Below, piece after piece: positions 43,913-54,825 of a DNA stretch of 64,000 nt. The DNA comes from Timema cristinae (lineage: Eukaryota; Arthropoda; Insecta; Phasmatodea; Timematidae). The position numbers were made by a program, and so were the translations under genes. The notes beneath the pieces are model-generated. The model saw only the letters and a list, made by a program, of their open reading frames with translations. It ran no database searches and was not told the DNA's origin. The number at the start of each line of letters is the position of its first letter. The first letter of the stretch is position 1. The DNA lies in the NCBI GenBank assembly GCA_039000515.1, contig JBCFYV010001001.1, forward strand, positions 2,059,389 to 2,123,388. Direction: 5' to 3'.

Positions 43913-44535
43913 CACTTGAACCAGGGGTGACCTGGTGGTCTAGGGTAAGGTGTCAGATTTCTGTGCTGGCGGCCGGGGTTCAATCCTCGGTCCCGGCACA
44001 GATTTATCTGATTACCAAACCCTTCCTACACCTCTGACAAGACATCTTGTGAATGTGTGGAATGCCAGGCCGCCACCGTGGTTCGGATTCCACGTTAAAC
44101 TGTAGGTCCTTCATTTCATCTCACAATCACCCTGCCATTACACATTAGCGTAAGTGCGTATAACCCGAACGGGTAGTAAGACGCGGTGCTAATAATAATA
44201 ATAATAATAACACTTGAGCCACTCTTAACTGGATTCATCTCGATGTTTGTCTAGCAGTTGGTCCTCTCGTGTCGACCGCTTGGCTGTCTATCACTTTGTA
44301 CTCCTATACTTGAGCTTGTCTAGCTGTTGGTCCAAGTCATGTCGGCCACTTGACCCACCCAGCATTCCAAATAATTGTTTTCATTTTGTCTACCGGTTCG
44401 TTGTCTATCACATGGTCCAGCTCGTGTCGATCACTTGGTCCGTGTCGTTTCTTCGTGTCTAGCAGTTTGCTGTCTACCACTTTGTCCTCTCGTGTCGACC
44501 ACTTTGTTGTCTATCACTTTGCCTGCTCCCCTCCT
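43905..44535 (+). repeat. Complex tandem-repeat element, copy 2 (SINE-occupied)
   Basis: Positions 44222-44530 hold the same units as 36295-36750 in the opposite orientation (CACTCTTAACTGGAT, GTCTAGCAGTTGGTCC, GTCGACCGCTTGGCTGTC). The element's flank, GAGTCTGTCACTTGAACC, continues on the other side of a SINE-B at 43924-44210. The open frames here are by-products of the repeat. Confidence 0.85.
43924..44210 (+). mobile_element. SINE-B copy, plus, with paralogous empty site
   Basis: Full-length: GGTGACCTGGTGGTCTAGGG, GGGGTTCAATCCTCGG, CCGGCACAGATTTATCTG, the shared 3' end and an (ATA)n tail. The duplication is CACTTGAACCA/CACTTGAGCCA (43913-43923 and 44211-44221). The uninterrupted form of the same site exists in reverse at about 36718-36745, which confirms the insertion point. 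Confidence 0.95.
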
Positions 44536-45030
44536 TTTCACTTTTTATTTTCATATTATTGTTGTACTTGGCGGTTTTTAATTACTTGTGACCCAAATAT
44601 TATGCAGAAGCTTTGTTTATCATTCCTATTTAAAAAAACTGTGCTAATTAATTTTTTTATTTCTTATATTATCCTTCACAATAGATTCCTTTTATTTGTT
44701 TCTTCACCCATTTTTATACAGCAGCTCTAATGCAATCAGCCATTGTAATTCTGATGAACAACGAACCTTAGCCGTAAGTTAGGCGAACTTTGTATAAGTT
44801 GTCAAAGTGCAGTAAAACTTATAAAAGTACCAATCAACACAAATTTATTTATTTTATTTCTGTTGAGATATTAACTAAAAAGCTAATCCTACTTAGGTGT
44901 ACTTTATATTAGATGGAATGTTTGTATAATAACTAACTAGTATAATGTAAATAAATTCAAATTTGAGTTTAAGTAAAAGTAATCAATAATTCTGTAAATT
45001 AGTAGAATGAGTAATTAATAGATCTATACA
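44536..45030. other. Unassigned AT-rich sequence
   Basis: No feature recognised. Confidence 0.4.
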
Positions 45031-45324
45031 TTATTATTGTTATTATTATTAGCCCCGCGTCATACTACCCGTTCGGGTTATACTCACGCTAATGTGATGG
45101 TAAGGTGATTGTGAGATGAAATGAAGGACCTACAGTTTAACGTGGGATCCGAACCACGGTGGAGGCCTGGCATTCCCCACATTCACAAGATGTGATTAAT
45201 ACACGTCTTGTCAGCGGTGAAGGAAGGGTTTGGCAATCAGATAAATCTGTGCCGGGACCGAGGATTGAACCCCGGACCTCCAGCACAGAAGTCTGACACC
45301 TTACCCCTAGACCACCAGGTCACC
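45031..45324 (-). mobile_element. SINE-B copy, minus
   Basis: A (TTA)n tail, AGCCCCGCGTCATACTACCC, the body, and a head ending CCACCAGGTCACC are present. A possible 9-bp duplication (TCTATACAT/TCTACACAT) is imperfect. Confidence 0.92.
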
Positions 45325-45347
45325 TAAGCTCTACACATCAAAAGTAA

Positions 45348-45912
45348 AAGGTCCGTTTGCACTATGCAACAAAACATCTGGTTAAAAAAGTTGTTTTGCA
45401 ACTTGTTGCATCTTAGTTCTTGTGCAACATTTGTTGTAAATAAACAAAAAACAAAAATTGGCACTAAACAAGTTGCATTCAGTTTGCATCATGGCGTCTG
45501 AGGGGGATGTCCTACTTGCAGCTGCAGCTGCAGCTGCAGCTGCAGCTTGTGTTGTTTAATCAAAATAATGGGGAACATGTCTATAAATGTGTAAACTTCT
45601 GCTTGCCTCCAATTCTCAATTTCACAACAACACAACACAATACTGCACACACGCTTGATGAAACCCAGCTGTAAGGTAGTTGTGACGGGTTGTGGAGTGC
45701 GAGGGGAAGCAATGTAGTCACGTGTTCGACAGTGTCAAAGGTCCTCTATGCATGGAAAATGTTTGATCTTTACCGCCAACCCACGAGAAACGTGCAACAG
45801 GTTGTAAAACATGATGTTTTAAAACATTATTCCATTGATTTTACAACCAATTGTAAAACATTGTTTCAAAACATTAAAGTCTTACAACTTGTTGCATAGT
45901 TTTAACAGACCT
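45348..45912 (+). mobile_element. PIF/Harbinger deletion derivative
   Basis: The termini AAGGTCCGTTTGCACTATGCA and, in reverse, AGGTCTGTTAAAACTATGCA are inverted repeats, and TAA occurs at both edges. Repeated GTTGCAACTTGTTGCAT-like motifs fill the subterminal parts. The interior retains a short transposase-like start (45491) and nothing more, so the 565-bp element is an internally deleted non-autonomous form. TIR form and 3-bp TWA duplication fit the PIF/Harbinger group. Confidence 0.72.
45491..45559 (+). pseudogene. Truncated Harbinger-type ORF start, Ala repeat
   Basis: ATG opens MASEGDVLL followed by ten alanines encoded by (GCAGCT)5, then CVV and a stop. The acidic start followed by a hydrophobic/alanine run resembles the N-terminus of PIF/Harbinger transposases, which begin with a similar short leader before the nuclease domain. 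The rest has been deleted. The GCAGCT expansion may be secondary. Confidence 0.5.
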
Positions 45913-46131
45913 AAAGATTGAGGGTTTATTTTGCGACATATAAAAACTCTGGATTAATATGGAGTGTACTGAAATTATATTAAAAGAAAATTTGTATATT
46001 TTTAAATGAATAAAAACAAATATCATCATAAATGCCAGTTTTATTTTGACAAGATTCAAACTGATCTGCTTCATGCATCGGTAAAGAGTGTTTAAAAAAT
46101 CAACTTACGCTCATTTAAAAAAAATGGCATA

Positions 46132-46448
46132 TGACCCACTTGGATGGTCGAATGGTCTAAGGCGTCACTCTCCAAATAGACTTGATTTACGATTAGTGCG
46201 TATAACCCGAAAGGGTAGTTAGACGCGGCGCTAATAATAATAATAATAATAATAATAATTTACGATTATAAGGAGATCTGGGTTTGAATTCATGTCGGGT
46301 GTACTGAGGGTGTATTTTCCTTAAATGGTTAAATAGCGCGAATGTGGGTACACTTTTTCTTAATTTAACCTTTTTCATTGTAAACAAATTAACGTAATTA
46401 TGTAGTTTGTATGTATATAACCCGAACGATAGTAAGACGCAATAGCGA
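46132..46448 (+). mobile_element. SINE-A copy, plus, carrying a nested SINE-B tail
   Basis: The head GGATGGTCGAATGGTCTAAGG and B-box GGGTTTGAATTCATGTCGGG are separated by the insert at 46196-46268. The body and 3' end (CCCGAACGATAGTAAGACGC) follow. Confidence 0.88.
46196..46257 (+). mobile_element. Ultra-short SINE-B tail insertion with target duplication
   Basis: Only about 37 bp of the shared SINE 3' end (from GTGCGTATAACCCGAAAGGG) plus (TAA)n is inserted, flanked by a perfect 11-bp duplication ATTTACGATTA (46185-46195 and 46258-46268). The host SINE-A reads through when one duplicate is removed. The tRNA-like promoter is absent. The GTGCG at its start, rather than ATGCG or AAGCG, fits SINE-B. 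Confidence 0.9.
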
Positions 46449-48100
46449 AAAAGAAAATTGCATGTTTCTTTTAATTATAATTATACAGTATATTTTTGTT
46501 CTTTTTACCGATTGATTTGACGTTTTCAAATAATTTTCAAAATGGAAACCATTCTTTCTATTTATATAATACATATAATTAATATATATAATAATAATAA
46601 TATGTATGATTAATTAACTCTTTTCACTTTATCATTATCAATAATAGTTGCTTACACATTTGTGGTCTCGCGGACTGAATGTCACGCTAGTATAGGCTAG
46701 TTTTTCCGTAGACTGGAAGTTCTGGGATCGAAATTTGCTGGGAAAGTTTTTTTTCTAACTATTTTCAATTTCCAAAAAGTTAGTTTCGAAAATCGAATAG
46801 GCGTGCAAAAAAAATAAATATATACCAACGGTTTAAAAACTTGTCTTACTAACCGCTAGACGAGCGTTTTTTAACCAATGTGCCGTAGAAATTGGTATAT
46901 CGCAAAGGGTTAAAAGGTGTGCTGCGGAAATTTGAGGCGAAGAAAATTTACGTGACAAAATTAAAGTAAAAATAAATATTTTAAATCCATGAACAACATT
47001 ATGTTTTAAAGTAGCACAATGGTTATAATTGTATCTAATAAACTTTTAAACACACTGTTATTGCTAGTTTTATTTCAATGATAAAATCTTTCTTTAAAAC
47101 ACTGATTGTATGCCCTGATAATATTAGCTCCCTGTTCAGTTTGCCGTGAGTTGAAAAAGGTTGAAAATCGATGCGTTAGACGTTTGGTTGGCAACAAAGT
47201 TAGTCATGGCTTTTTAGGTTAAGGAATAATATTGTCACTGTATTACTACTGACACTTAAGCGCACAACTTTGAAAAAAAAACATTTGAAACTTAGTGAGG
47301 AAATAAATATACTCCTATATAAGTGTCCCAATCTCACTATTGTAGTATTGAATTGATTTCTAATAATTTATCTATGAAATTATATGTATTCACTTGTGTC
47401 TGATAAATCCCTTTCTCAAATGACAAATAATATTTATCTTACCTCTCTAACATATTATGAACTTGGGAGATGTTTTAACTAAAATATTAAAACACTCATT
47501 TATCAACAAACTTTTTGGAAACATTTTTTTTATCGTCGTCTTTACAAATTACACTCTGTGCCATTTCTTTTAAGAGGTGTGATTATTCATATCACAGATA
47601 AATTTGTTGAGAAAGAACTCGTCATACATTATTAATTCCTTCAAAGCAGAAGTGAGAAGAGAGAAGTAATTTCTAAAGTCTTAGGTTAGGATAAGATAAA
47701 GTATTTATGCAAACAGGTTCAGCGAATACGTAAACACTCTCGTCATTAGTTAGAGTTGGTTTATTGAATTACACTAATCTGATTGATAGCAGACAACTAG
47801 AAAATCAATTATTTTAAGCATTAGGGCCTGTATATAGATAGACTCAAAATACAAAACGGAAATTATTGCGCTATTCAAGCAGATTTTGCGCAAAATTTTC
47901 GGTGGACGTGTGAACGGGGTTAAGTCACATTACACACATTTTCCAAAACAATAACTTTTATATCTCAAACTACATTACAATTTAAATATGACAGATATTT
48001 TTATTAATCAAATAAATGCATAGTAAAATGCAGTATGGCTTTTTTTTTTTTTTTTAAAGTGGCGATTGTTATTTGAATCATTGGCGACGTCACCTGTCAT
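46449..48100. other. Mostly unassigned; one tRNA-like fragment
   Basis: At 46660-46760 TGGTCTCGCGGACTGAATGTC and GGGATCGAAATTTGCTGGG resemble the head of a SINE-C copy, with no recognisable tail. A T run lies at 48041-48055. The remainder holds nothing I recognise. Confidence 0.4.
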
Positions 48101-48260
48101 TGAAGGTTTCCCTTTAATTTTCCATTTCAGATACTGAGAAAGACAAATTTCCCCTGAGCGTCGGTCACATTTGACAACACTGGTCTGAAAGATTTAATTT
48201 GAGTTAAAATTGGACTTGCACCCTTTTCGCTCTGTACCCTTCCTTCAAGTCCCGCCAATG
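48100..48260 (-). mobile_element. hAT-like terminal fragment next to repeat remnant
   Basis: Read in reverse, CAGTGTTGTCAAATGTGACC begins a segment containing GGAAAATTAAAGGGAAACC, as at 31762-31848. Beyond it, AAAATTGGACTTGCACCC resembles the CTGTCTGT-type repeat in minus orientation (compare 62040-62110). Confidence 0.5.
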
Positions 48261-48470
48261 GCTCGGATACAGGGAGTGCTTGTATCCAGGGTTGAGGGAT
48301 GGGTTTACGACGAGTATATGGTTCCTTTTCGAGTTTTAGCTAGTCTGTAAGCTTGTGGAAAATGTATCGATACTTGACAAATATCAATATTTTCCTTTTG
48401 ATATTTATATTTGTTACTATGTAATTTTGTTTCGATACCTTTACTTTTATGAATATTAACAGCCAGGCCA

Positions 48471-48763
48471 GGTGACCTGCGGTCTAAGGTGTCAAACTTC
48501 TGTGTTGGGGATCCGGGGTTCAATCCTTGGTCCCGGCACAGATTTATCTGTTTGCCAAACCTTTCCTTCACCTCTGACAAGACGTGTATTAATCACAACT
48601 TGTGAATGTGTGGAATGCCAGGTCGCCACCGTGGTTCGGGTTCCACGTTAAACTGTAGGTCCTCCATTTCACCTCACAATCATCCTACCATTACACATTA
48701 GCGTAAGTGCGTATAACCCGAACGGGTAGTAAGACGTGATGATGATAATAATAATAATAATAA
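48471..48763 (+). mobile_element. SINE-B copy, plus
   Basis: GGTGACCTGCGGTCTAAGG, GGGGTTCAATCCTTGG, CCCGGCACAGATTTATCTG, the shared 3' end and an (ATA)n tail. It has the longer ACAAGACGTGTATTAATCAC variant shared with 45031-45324, which may mark a subfamily. Confidence 0.93.
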
Positions 48764-49012
48764 AACCCTGGTATCGAAAGAAAAATATTGTGTAGATAAT
48801 GTATTATAGTGCAGAGCCGCTCTTAGGGTGTGAAAATGGTATGGTCTCACGGGGCTCTTTGAATTAGGTGGCGGCCCGCTCTTGTTTGAATGACAGAGGG
48901 GGAAAACCAAGTTGGGGAGGGGGGACATTTTTGGTTGCGCGCTCGTATAGTAGGCGGGCTCCCTGTATAGCGATATAGTAAATATAGTCAGTGTAAAAAC
49001 AAAATAAAAATA

Positions 49013-49014
<2 letters not shown>

Positions 49015-49050
<36 letters not shown>

Positions 49051-49317
49051 GCACCGCGTCTTACTACCCATTCGGGTTACACGTACTTACGCTAATGTGT
49101 AATGTTAGGGTGATTGTGAGATGAAATGAAGGACCTACAGTTTAACGTAGAATCCGAACCACGGTGGAGGCCTGGCATTCCCCACATTCACAAGATGTCT
49201 TGTCAGAGGTGAAGGAAGGGTTAGGTAATTAGATAAATCTGTGCCGGGACCGAGGATTGAACCCCGGCCGCCAGCACAGAAGTCTGACACCTTACCCCTA
49301 GACCACCATGTCACCCC
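49015..49317 (-). mobile_element. SINE-B copy, minus, 12-bp target duplication
   Basis: A long (TTA)n tail, AGCACCGCGTCTTACTACCC, the body and a head ending CCACCATGTCACC are present. The duplication AATAAAAATATA is at 49003-49014 and 49318-49329. Confidence 0.95.
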
Positions 49318-49329
49318 AATAAAAATATA

Positions 49330-50452
49330 ATCAAATGGTTTGATTTGTTGAACAAGTGAAGTTAGTTTTCCATTTTAACTCCATCGATTTGCATTTTTCT
49401 GCCTGTGGAGGATATGTCTAACGATAACTTATGAATGCATTAACCGATTTAGCTCAAATTTGTCACATTTGTTCTTTGTACATTTATACAAATTGGGTTT
49501 AGAAAAAAATCGAAAAAAGGGGTTAGTATAAAAACATGTCTTCTGGCACTTTATTATTACATGCATTTACCTTTTAAGATATTTCCTGATACTTTGTACG
49601 TCTAAAAATCTGTGTACAGATGCAGACTACTGATTTAATATTAAACAAAAAAATAAGTTTTTTAATTGTGTTTTTGAGTGAAGGGGGGTGAGGCATATAA
49701 CTGGGGCCCCTTAAGTTTGCCCAGATTCCCACGTCTACTAATGGCAGTCTTGTTATAATGTTATAGTACAAAACAAGTAGCGGTTCCGGTGTAGAAAACT
49801 GAGGTTAATGGCTGGTGGTTTCGTTGTGCTGGACATGACACTATCTTCAGAAGTTGACACTTTTTTTATTTTTATTCGTTTGATACCGATATCTACAGTC
49901 ATCGATAGGCCTGCTTATTTATGTGATGACAATTTTTTCAGTCATGCCTGTAATCGAACCCGGGATCTTAAGCTCAGTATGTTGAAAGTACGCTACCATC
50001 TGAGATAATATATCGAAGACTATTAAAAATCGATTTATAACATAACCACTCATAGGCCCCCGCCTTTACCCTCGCACAAGGCAATGAGTGGTGCGTTACT
50101 CTCGCCACTGATTCCATCGATGATATCTACACGAGGGATAACATAACCTGTGTGAGGTGAATCAATAACTTATCTTCAACCCCCCATTTCCACCCCTAAC
50201 CTCATCTTGGTCCATTGTTCATCCACCATATTCTCCCCAGAGTGGTTGCCGGCAAGGTTTCCATCGCGTTGGCGGAAACTAGATCGTTTATCAATGAGAG
50301 AATTGAGTAATCTTGGTATATCAGCGGATCATTCTCTACCTTCACTTTTTTTTTAAGCATCAATAACTTGGGTGCTGTGATGAATAACTGGCTTTATCCT
50401 AGGTGACTTTTCTCCTCAGGGGAATATAAAACACTGTGTTTTAATCTCTCTT
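49330..50452. other. Unassigned; one tRNA-like fragment
   Basis: At 49940-50005 the minus strand carries a B-box (complement of TAATCGAACCCGGGATC), probably a SINE head. Positions 50060-50300 are less AT-rich but have no recognisable coding. Confidence 0.35.
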
Positions 50453-50454
50453 AA

Positions 50455-50840
50455 GGTGTGAGTGTAGTGAACTTGAGAAAAGGACAGTGTTTTTGTAGCT
50501 TTCATAGCTAAATTCTTTTTGGTCAAAATAAATAAAATATTGCTTCATTACAAACATGAGTTTGCTTTTATTCGCATGGTAATGTCAACCGTTCTTGAAT
50601 ATACCATGTGGCATTAAATGACAAACTTTTTAAAATTAAGAAAAAATTCTGTCATTAAATTCTGGAACGCCATCAACATATATTCAAAAACTGTTGATAT
50701 CATCATGTGAAAAAAAAAACACTATATTTCTACTAAAGAAGTATTTTATGTATTTTTTACCAAAGAACTGTTTTGCTATTAAAGCTGAAAAAAACACTGA
50801 CCTTTTATCGAGTAATTTACATCTCCACTTTTATTCGGTC
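50455..50840. mobile_element. FB1 foldback element, full length
   Basis: The ends GGTGTGAGTGTAGTGAACTTG ... GACAGTGTTTTT and the complement of AAAAAACACTGACC ... TTTACATCTCCAC pair. Inner arms TTGGTCAAAATAAATAAAATA and the hairpin around TGTTGATATCATCATGTGAAA match FB1 elsewhere. The plus frame at 50694-50903 is not a gene. Confidence 0.82.
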
Positions 50841-51089
50841 CCGCGCTTTCGCTGGGGAAAATGTGATCTGTTTGAGATATATTATGTTCTGGGGAGGGGG
50901 TAGTTGGGGGAAAGGGGTGGACAAAACATGTTTTTAATACTTACCCACTACTTTGTGAGGGTTTAAATTCTGGATGGGTGTGTTGATTGGCAAAAGAAAA
51001 GGAACACGGGATTGGTTAACCGCTGATAGTAACAAAAAAAAAAAAGTTGCCAGGCTTAGTGTATGCCGTGACTGAAAGTGATAAACTAG

Positions 51090-51180
51090 AATCTAGACCC
51101 AGGTGTTTCCAAACTTTTAAGACCGAAGGAGCCCTTGCAATAATAATAAAAATACATGTTGTAGCCCCAAACAAATTTTT
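51090..51180. mobile_element. Possible hAT terminus
   Basis: CAGGTGTTTCCAAACTTTTAAG and GAAGGAGCCCTTGC look like one hAT end. No partner end was located. Confidence 0.35.
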
Positions 51181-51209
51181 ATATTATGATGTATGTACAT
51201 TCAAAAAAG

Positions 51210-51360
51210 AAAGTTAAATTTTACAAGTATAAAGCAAACCTAAAGCATCACATGATCTTTTTTTTCTCTCTCTTAATTGGAATGCTTAGGAGTGGCGCCT
51301 GTCAAATATTCATTCGTCAAGTCTGCAAAGTCACTTTTAATAGATAATATCTAAAAAACA
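51210..51360. mobile_element. FB2 arm fragment
   Basis: ATCACATGATC, then ATTCATTCGTCAAGTCTGC and CACTTTTAATAGATAATATC match FB2 arms. It is interrupted at its end by the SINE-B at 51364, and AGTATAGTAAAATGTTATCAACTG beyond that SINE (51690) probably continues it. Confidence 0.55.
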
Positions 51361-51363
51361 AAA

Positions 51364-51625
51364 GGTGACCTGGTGGTCTAGGGGTAAGGTGTCAGACTTC
51401 TGTGCTGGCGGCCGGGTTCAATCCTCGGTCCCGGCACAGATTTATCTGATTATCAAACCCTTCCTCACCTCTGACAAGACATCTTGTGAATGTGTGGAAT
51501 GCCAGGCCGCCACCGTGGTTCGGATTCCACGTTAAACTTAGGTCCTTCATTTCATCTCACAATCACCCTACCATTACACATTTGCGTAAGTGCTTATAAC
51601 CCGAACGGGTAGTAAGACGCGGTGC

Positions 51626-51676
<51 letters not shown>
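51364..51676 (+). mobile_element. SINE-B copy, plus, inside FB2
   Basis: A near-consensus head, GGTGACCTGGTGGTCTAGGG and GTAAGGTGTC, then the B-box GGTTCAATCCTCGG, the body and the shared 3' end, with a long (ATA)n tail of about 50 bp. A-rich duplication is likely but not exact. Confidence 0.95.
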
Positions 51677-51680
<4 letters not shown>

Positions 51681-52589
51681 AAAACACTAATAGTATAGTA
51701 AAATGTTATCAACTGTGTCCGGTAAATATATATAGTATTTTATAAAATACTCTTCCTATGAAAATTGAGCTATAGCTATAATATAAAAGGTACAATATGA
51801 TTCGGGACGGAGGGGAGGAGGAAAGGTTATTGATAAAAAGGGAGGGGAAAAGAATCAAAAGCTTATTCCGTAATGAAGATAATATTGCGGAGCTCAGACT
51901 AGGGTAAGCAAAGGTATAGGTTTTTTTTAGTAATGTGACGACACCATTAGCTATCTGATTGAGCAAATTATCTAAGAGTATTGATCTTTAATGCTAAAAG
52001 ACGTCAATGGGATGATTTTAACGGGTTCTCGCCTCTATAGAAAGGTAGGTGTCTAGGAACTCTGAAATTAATTGGCGTCAGACGGTGATTCTTCCTGTCC
52101 ATTCTGACGCTGATTTTGATTAATTGCTGTGCATTTTACGTTCTGTTTGCATTATTCAGAGTACTGTTTTCGAACTGATGTAGTAGTTTATTTTCTGGGA
52201 CCGCTTCCTCTTGCATTTAGTCTAATTTCCCTCAGGCAGATGATGTTAACTTATAAAGAGTGTGCAGAAAATTAGACTAACGATATCAACATAATCACAT
52301 AGTATCTATTTTGATGCTGTGTTCATTTTGTTATTATTGTTTGTACATGCATTTATCACACAATGTGTGTGTGATGGATTAAATAGCCAAGAAAGTATTA
52401 TAGTTGTTAGTTACGGCTATAGCCGTATCTTAATATATTATATTCTTAAAGTGAAAAATGTCACCTGGATACGAGACTTTTGTATTTCTCAATGGTTAGA
52501 TTATTGGCATACTAATCCAAAGGTCCCGGGTTAAATTCCTCTGTAAATGTGTCCTTTTTCAATTTAAAGAGTATGGAAATGTGGATGAG
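51677..52589. other. Mostly unassigned
   Basis: At 52470-52550 a tRNA-like plus-strand fragment occurs (TCTCAATGGTTAGATTATTGG then GGTCCCGGGTTAAATTCC). Otherwise nothing is recognised. The minus frame 51709-51966 is featureless. Confidence 0.35.
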
Positions 52590-52985
52590 TAAGGAGGGGG
52601 AGAAGGACGGAAATTTAAGGACCCTTTTATACGGTTGTTATAATAATAAACCTTTTCTGAGCAAAATAAATAAAATATTGTTTCATTGGTTACGTTTATT
52701 TAATTTTCTAACATAATCATCTCACCGTTCCTGAATATTTGTCATGAACATCACAACATTCGACTAAAAACTTTGTACTGTATTTAAAGAAAAAAAAGTC
52801 CTTGTTAAATTAAGCAATGCCCGAGGGAGAAACTCAAAAACTGTTAAGATAATTGTGTGTAGAAAATTAAACTAAACGGATCTCCTGAGACAATATTTTT
52901 TACTTTGGAAAAAAAAATGTTTTGTCATAAAACTTTGTTTTAAATATGGGCCTTAACTCGTTTTCCCTTCCATCCAATCTTAAGG
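52590..52985. mobile_element. FB1 foldback element, diverged
   Basis: GAGCAAAATAAATAAAATATTG, CACCGTTCCTGAATATTTG, then AAAAACTGTTAAGATAATTGTG and CTCCTGAGACAATATTTTTTAC keep the order and mirror symmetry of FB1. The outer ends are worn. Confidence 0.7.
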
Positions 52986-53317
52986 TCACCAGACTATTTG
53001 GAAGGAAGTGTCCTCGCTTATCTAAACTTTTTTTGTTATGAATCTATCAAAATTGACGTTATTGTTTTAAAAAGTCTAGAACTTTTGATTATAAATATTT
53101 ACTTTTATCTCAGAAATTCAACATTTTGAGTTAGGTGTCGCTGAACATAAGTGAATTCTACCTTTCAACACAATTTTAAAAAAAACCACGTTAAAATCAA
53201 CTCAATGTAAGGAATTCAATTCCATAGGGATTATATTTGAGCGAAACGTTTTAGGGTAGGCCCATATTATTAAATTAGTAAAACACCAAATAAAGTAGGA
53301 TATTAAAGCTTTCATCG

Positions 53318-53450
53318 ACATTTTTTTTTTCATATGCTTTTGAATTGTTTACTAAGGAAAAGGCAATTCCCAAATCGTGTGGCCAAAATAAAAAATGTAT
53401 TGTTCCATTTGAAACATAGTTTAATTTTTCTATGCGGTGAATGAAAATAA
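53318..53450. mobile_element. FB1 partial arm
   Basis: GTGGCCAAAATAAAAAATGTA, TGTTCCATTTGAAACATAG and TTTAATTTTTCTATGCGGTGA match the left arm of FB1. The right half is missing. Confidence 0.6.
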
Positions 53451-53913
53451 TAAAATACCAGGTATGACTCGGTGTTTGGATGTTCTTGAAGCGAAGGGAG
53501 TATGCAAGGATAGGGCAGTGTGGAGAAAGTGAGTGAGGATGCATTAAGTATGGAGGTTTTAATATAAAAAAAACAAGCATATGAAATATATTTATAGTAA
53601 AAATAACGCTAAATATTTGTCGCATAGGTTGATTTTCAAAGTAACCCTAATGATTTAATTTTCTCGAAATTATACAGTAAATGCCCCTGAAATTCCAAAT
53701 TGGAAAAAATCACTATGGATGTGTGTCACTTTTTAAATGTCAAGCGGATTTTGAAATATGCGAAGAAAAGTCTAAGATAAGGTTTTTATTGATAATTAAC
53801 ACTATCTTTTAATTTTTATGCTATCCACTAATACATCTCGGTTAAGAGACAAGAGGACATATAAAGCACACTATATTTATTATGCTGACATCTAAATTCA
53901 TCCTGTTATAGAT
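53451..53913. other. Unassigned AT-rich sequence
   Basis: The minus frame at 53275-53625 spans the FB1 arm and has no recognised domain. Confidence 0.35.
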
Positions 53914-54265
53914 GTTGACCTCGGTGGTCTCAGGGTAAAGTTCTTGTCTTACGACCCGATGTTCATGGGTTCAAACCCAACCGAGGTCAACGGAGCACAA
54001 CTTCCTTCGAATGGGAAGTATGTCGTTCGCCTCGTTCCCATGTCTATTGTGGCATGTAAAAATACCTTTCCCGGCAAAATTGGTGGTCCTTTCGAGCTCG
54101 CTCATAGAAATTCACTGTTGAAGGACACGGGGAACCACCACATTTTCTTAACTCTCATAGTTTATGGTATTTCTACCAGATGGTGCAGGCAGCACTAACC
54201 ATCTGAAGGGCTTAGTGCATGCCCATCTCCGGATGTATACAAATCACATCAAATCAACCTTCGGG
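53914..54265 (+). mobile_element. SINE-E copy, plus (distinct head and body)
   Basis: The tRNA-like head TTGACCTCGGTGGTCTCAGG and B-box TGGGTTCAAACCCAACCGAGG are both well preserved. The body (CACAACTTCCTTCGAATGGG, TTGTGGCATGTAAAA, GAGCTCGCTCATAGAAA) is unrelated to SINE-A/B, and the 3' region is ACAAATCACATCAAATCAACC. A second copy is at 58262-58511 in minus orientation. The 84-codon plus frame here is the SINE read through. Confidence 0.85.
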
Positions 54266-54572
54266 TTGTTTACTTAATAAAAAGAAAGTTATATGTATGA
54301 TTTAATCAATAGTATGTGTTAAAATATATGTTTAAATACTATATGTTTAGTGATAAATTTCAGAACTTTCTTATATTTTATCCAAGTTTTATTCTTCTTT
54401 AGAAATATTTCGAAGATGCGAAGGTTATTGTGGGTGTCGAATTTGAAGTAATGGAGATTTGACCTTCGAACTGGACATTTTGAGGTTTCGCACACCCCTA
54501 AAAATTACATAAATAATACCTTTGATATATTAAGGCCCCCTCCAACCCCTAAACTCCATTAACAGACTAACC
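54266..54572. other. Unassigned sequence
   Basis: No feature recognised. Confidence 0.4.
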
Positions 54573-54825
54573 TTATTCGGTGACCGCATGTTCTAAGGCG
54601 CTACTGTCGCAGTAGATTAGACTGCCAATAACGGGGAGATGGGATTTAAAATCTTGGTCGGGCTTAATGAAGGTGGGTTTTCCCTAATTATTTTCCATTT
54701 TCTCTCCTCGAAAATTTGGATACACTTCCTTTAAATTCAACTTTACTGATTTCTAATAGATTAGTGTTATTAGTATATAGGTGCTACGTACAACCCGAAA
54801 GAGCAGTAGGACGCGATGCTAAAAC
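54573..54825 (+). mobile_element. SINE-A copy, plus
   Basis: The head TTCGGTGACCGCATGTTCTAAG, the B-box region ATTTAAAATCTTGGTCGGG (degraded) and the 3' end ACAACCCGAAAGAGCAGTAGG. Confidence 0.85.
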
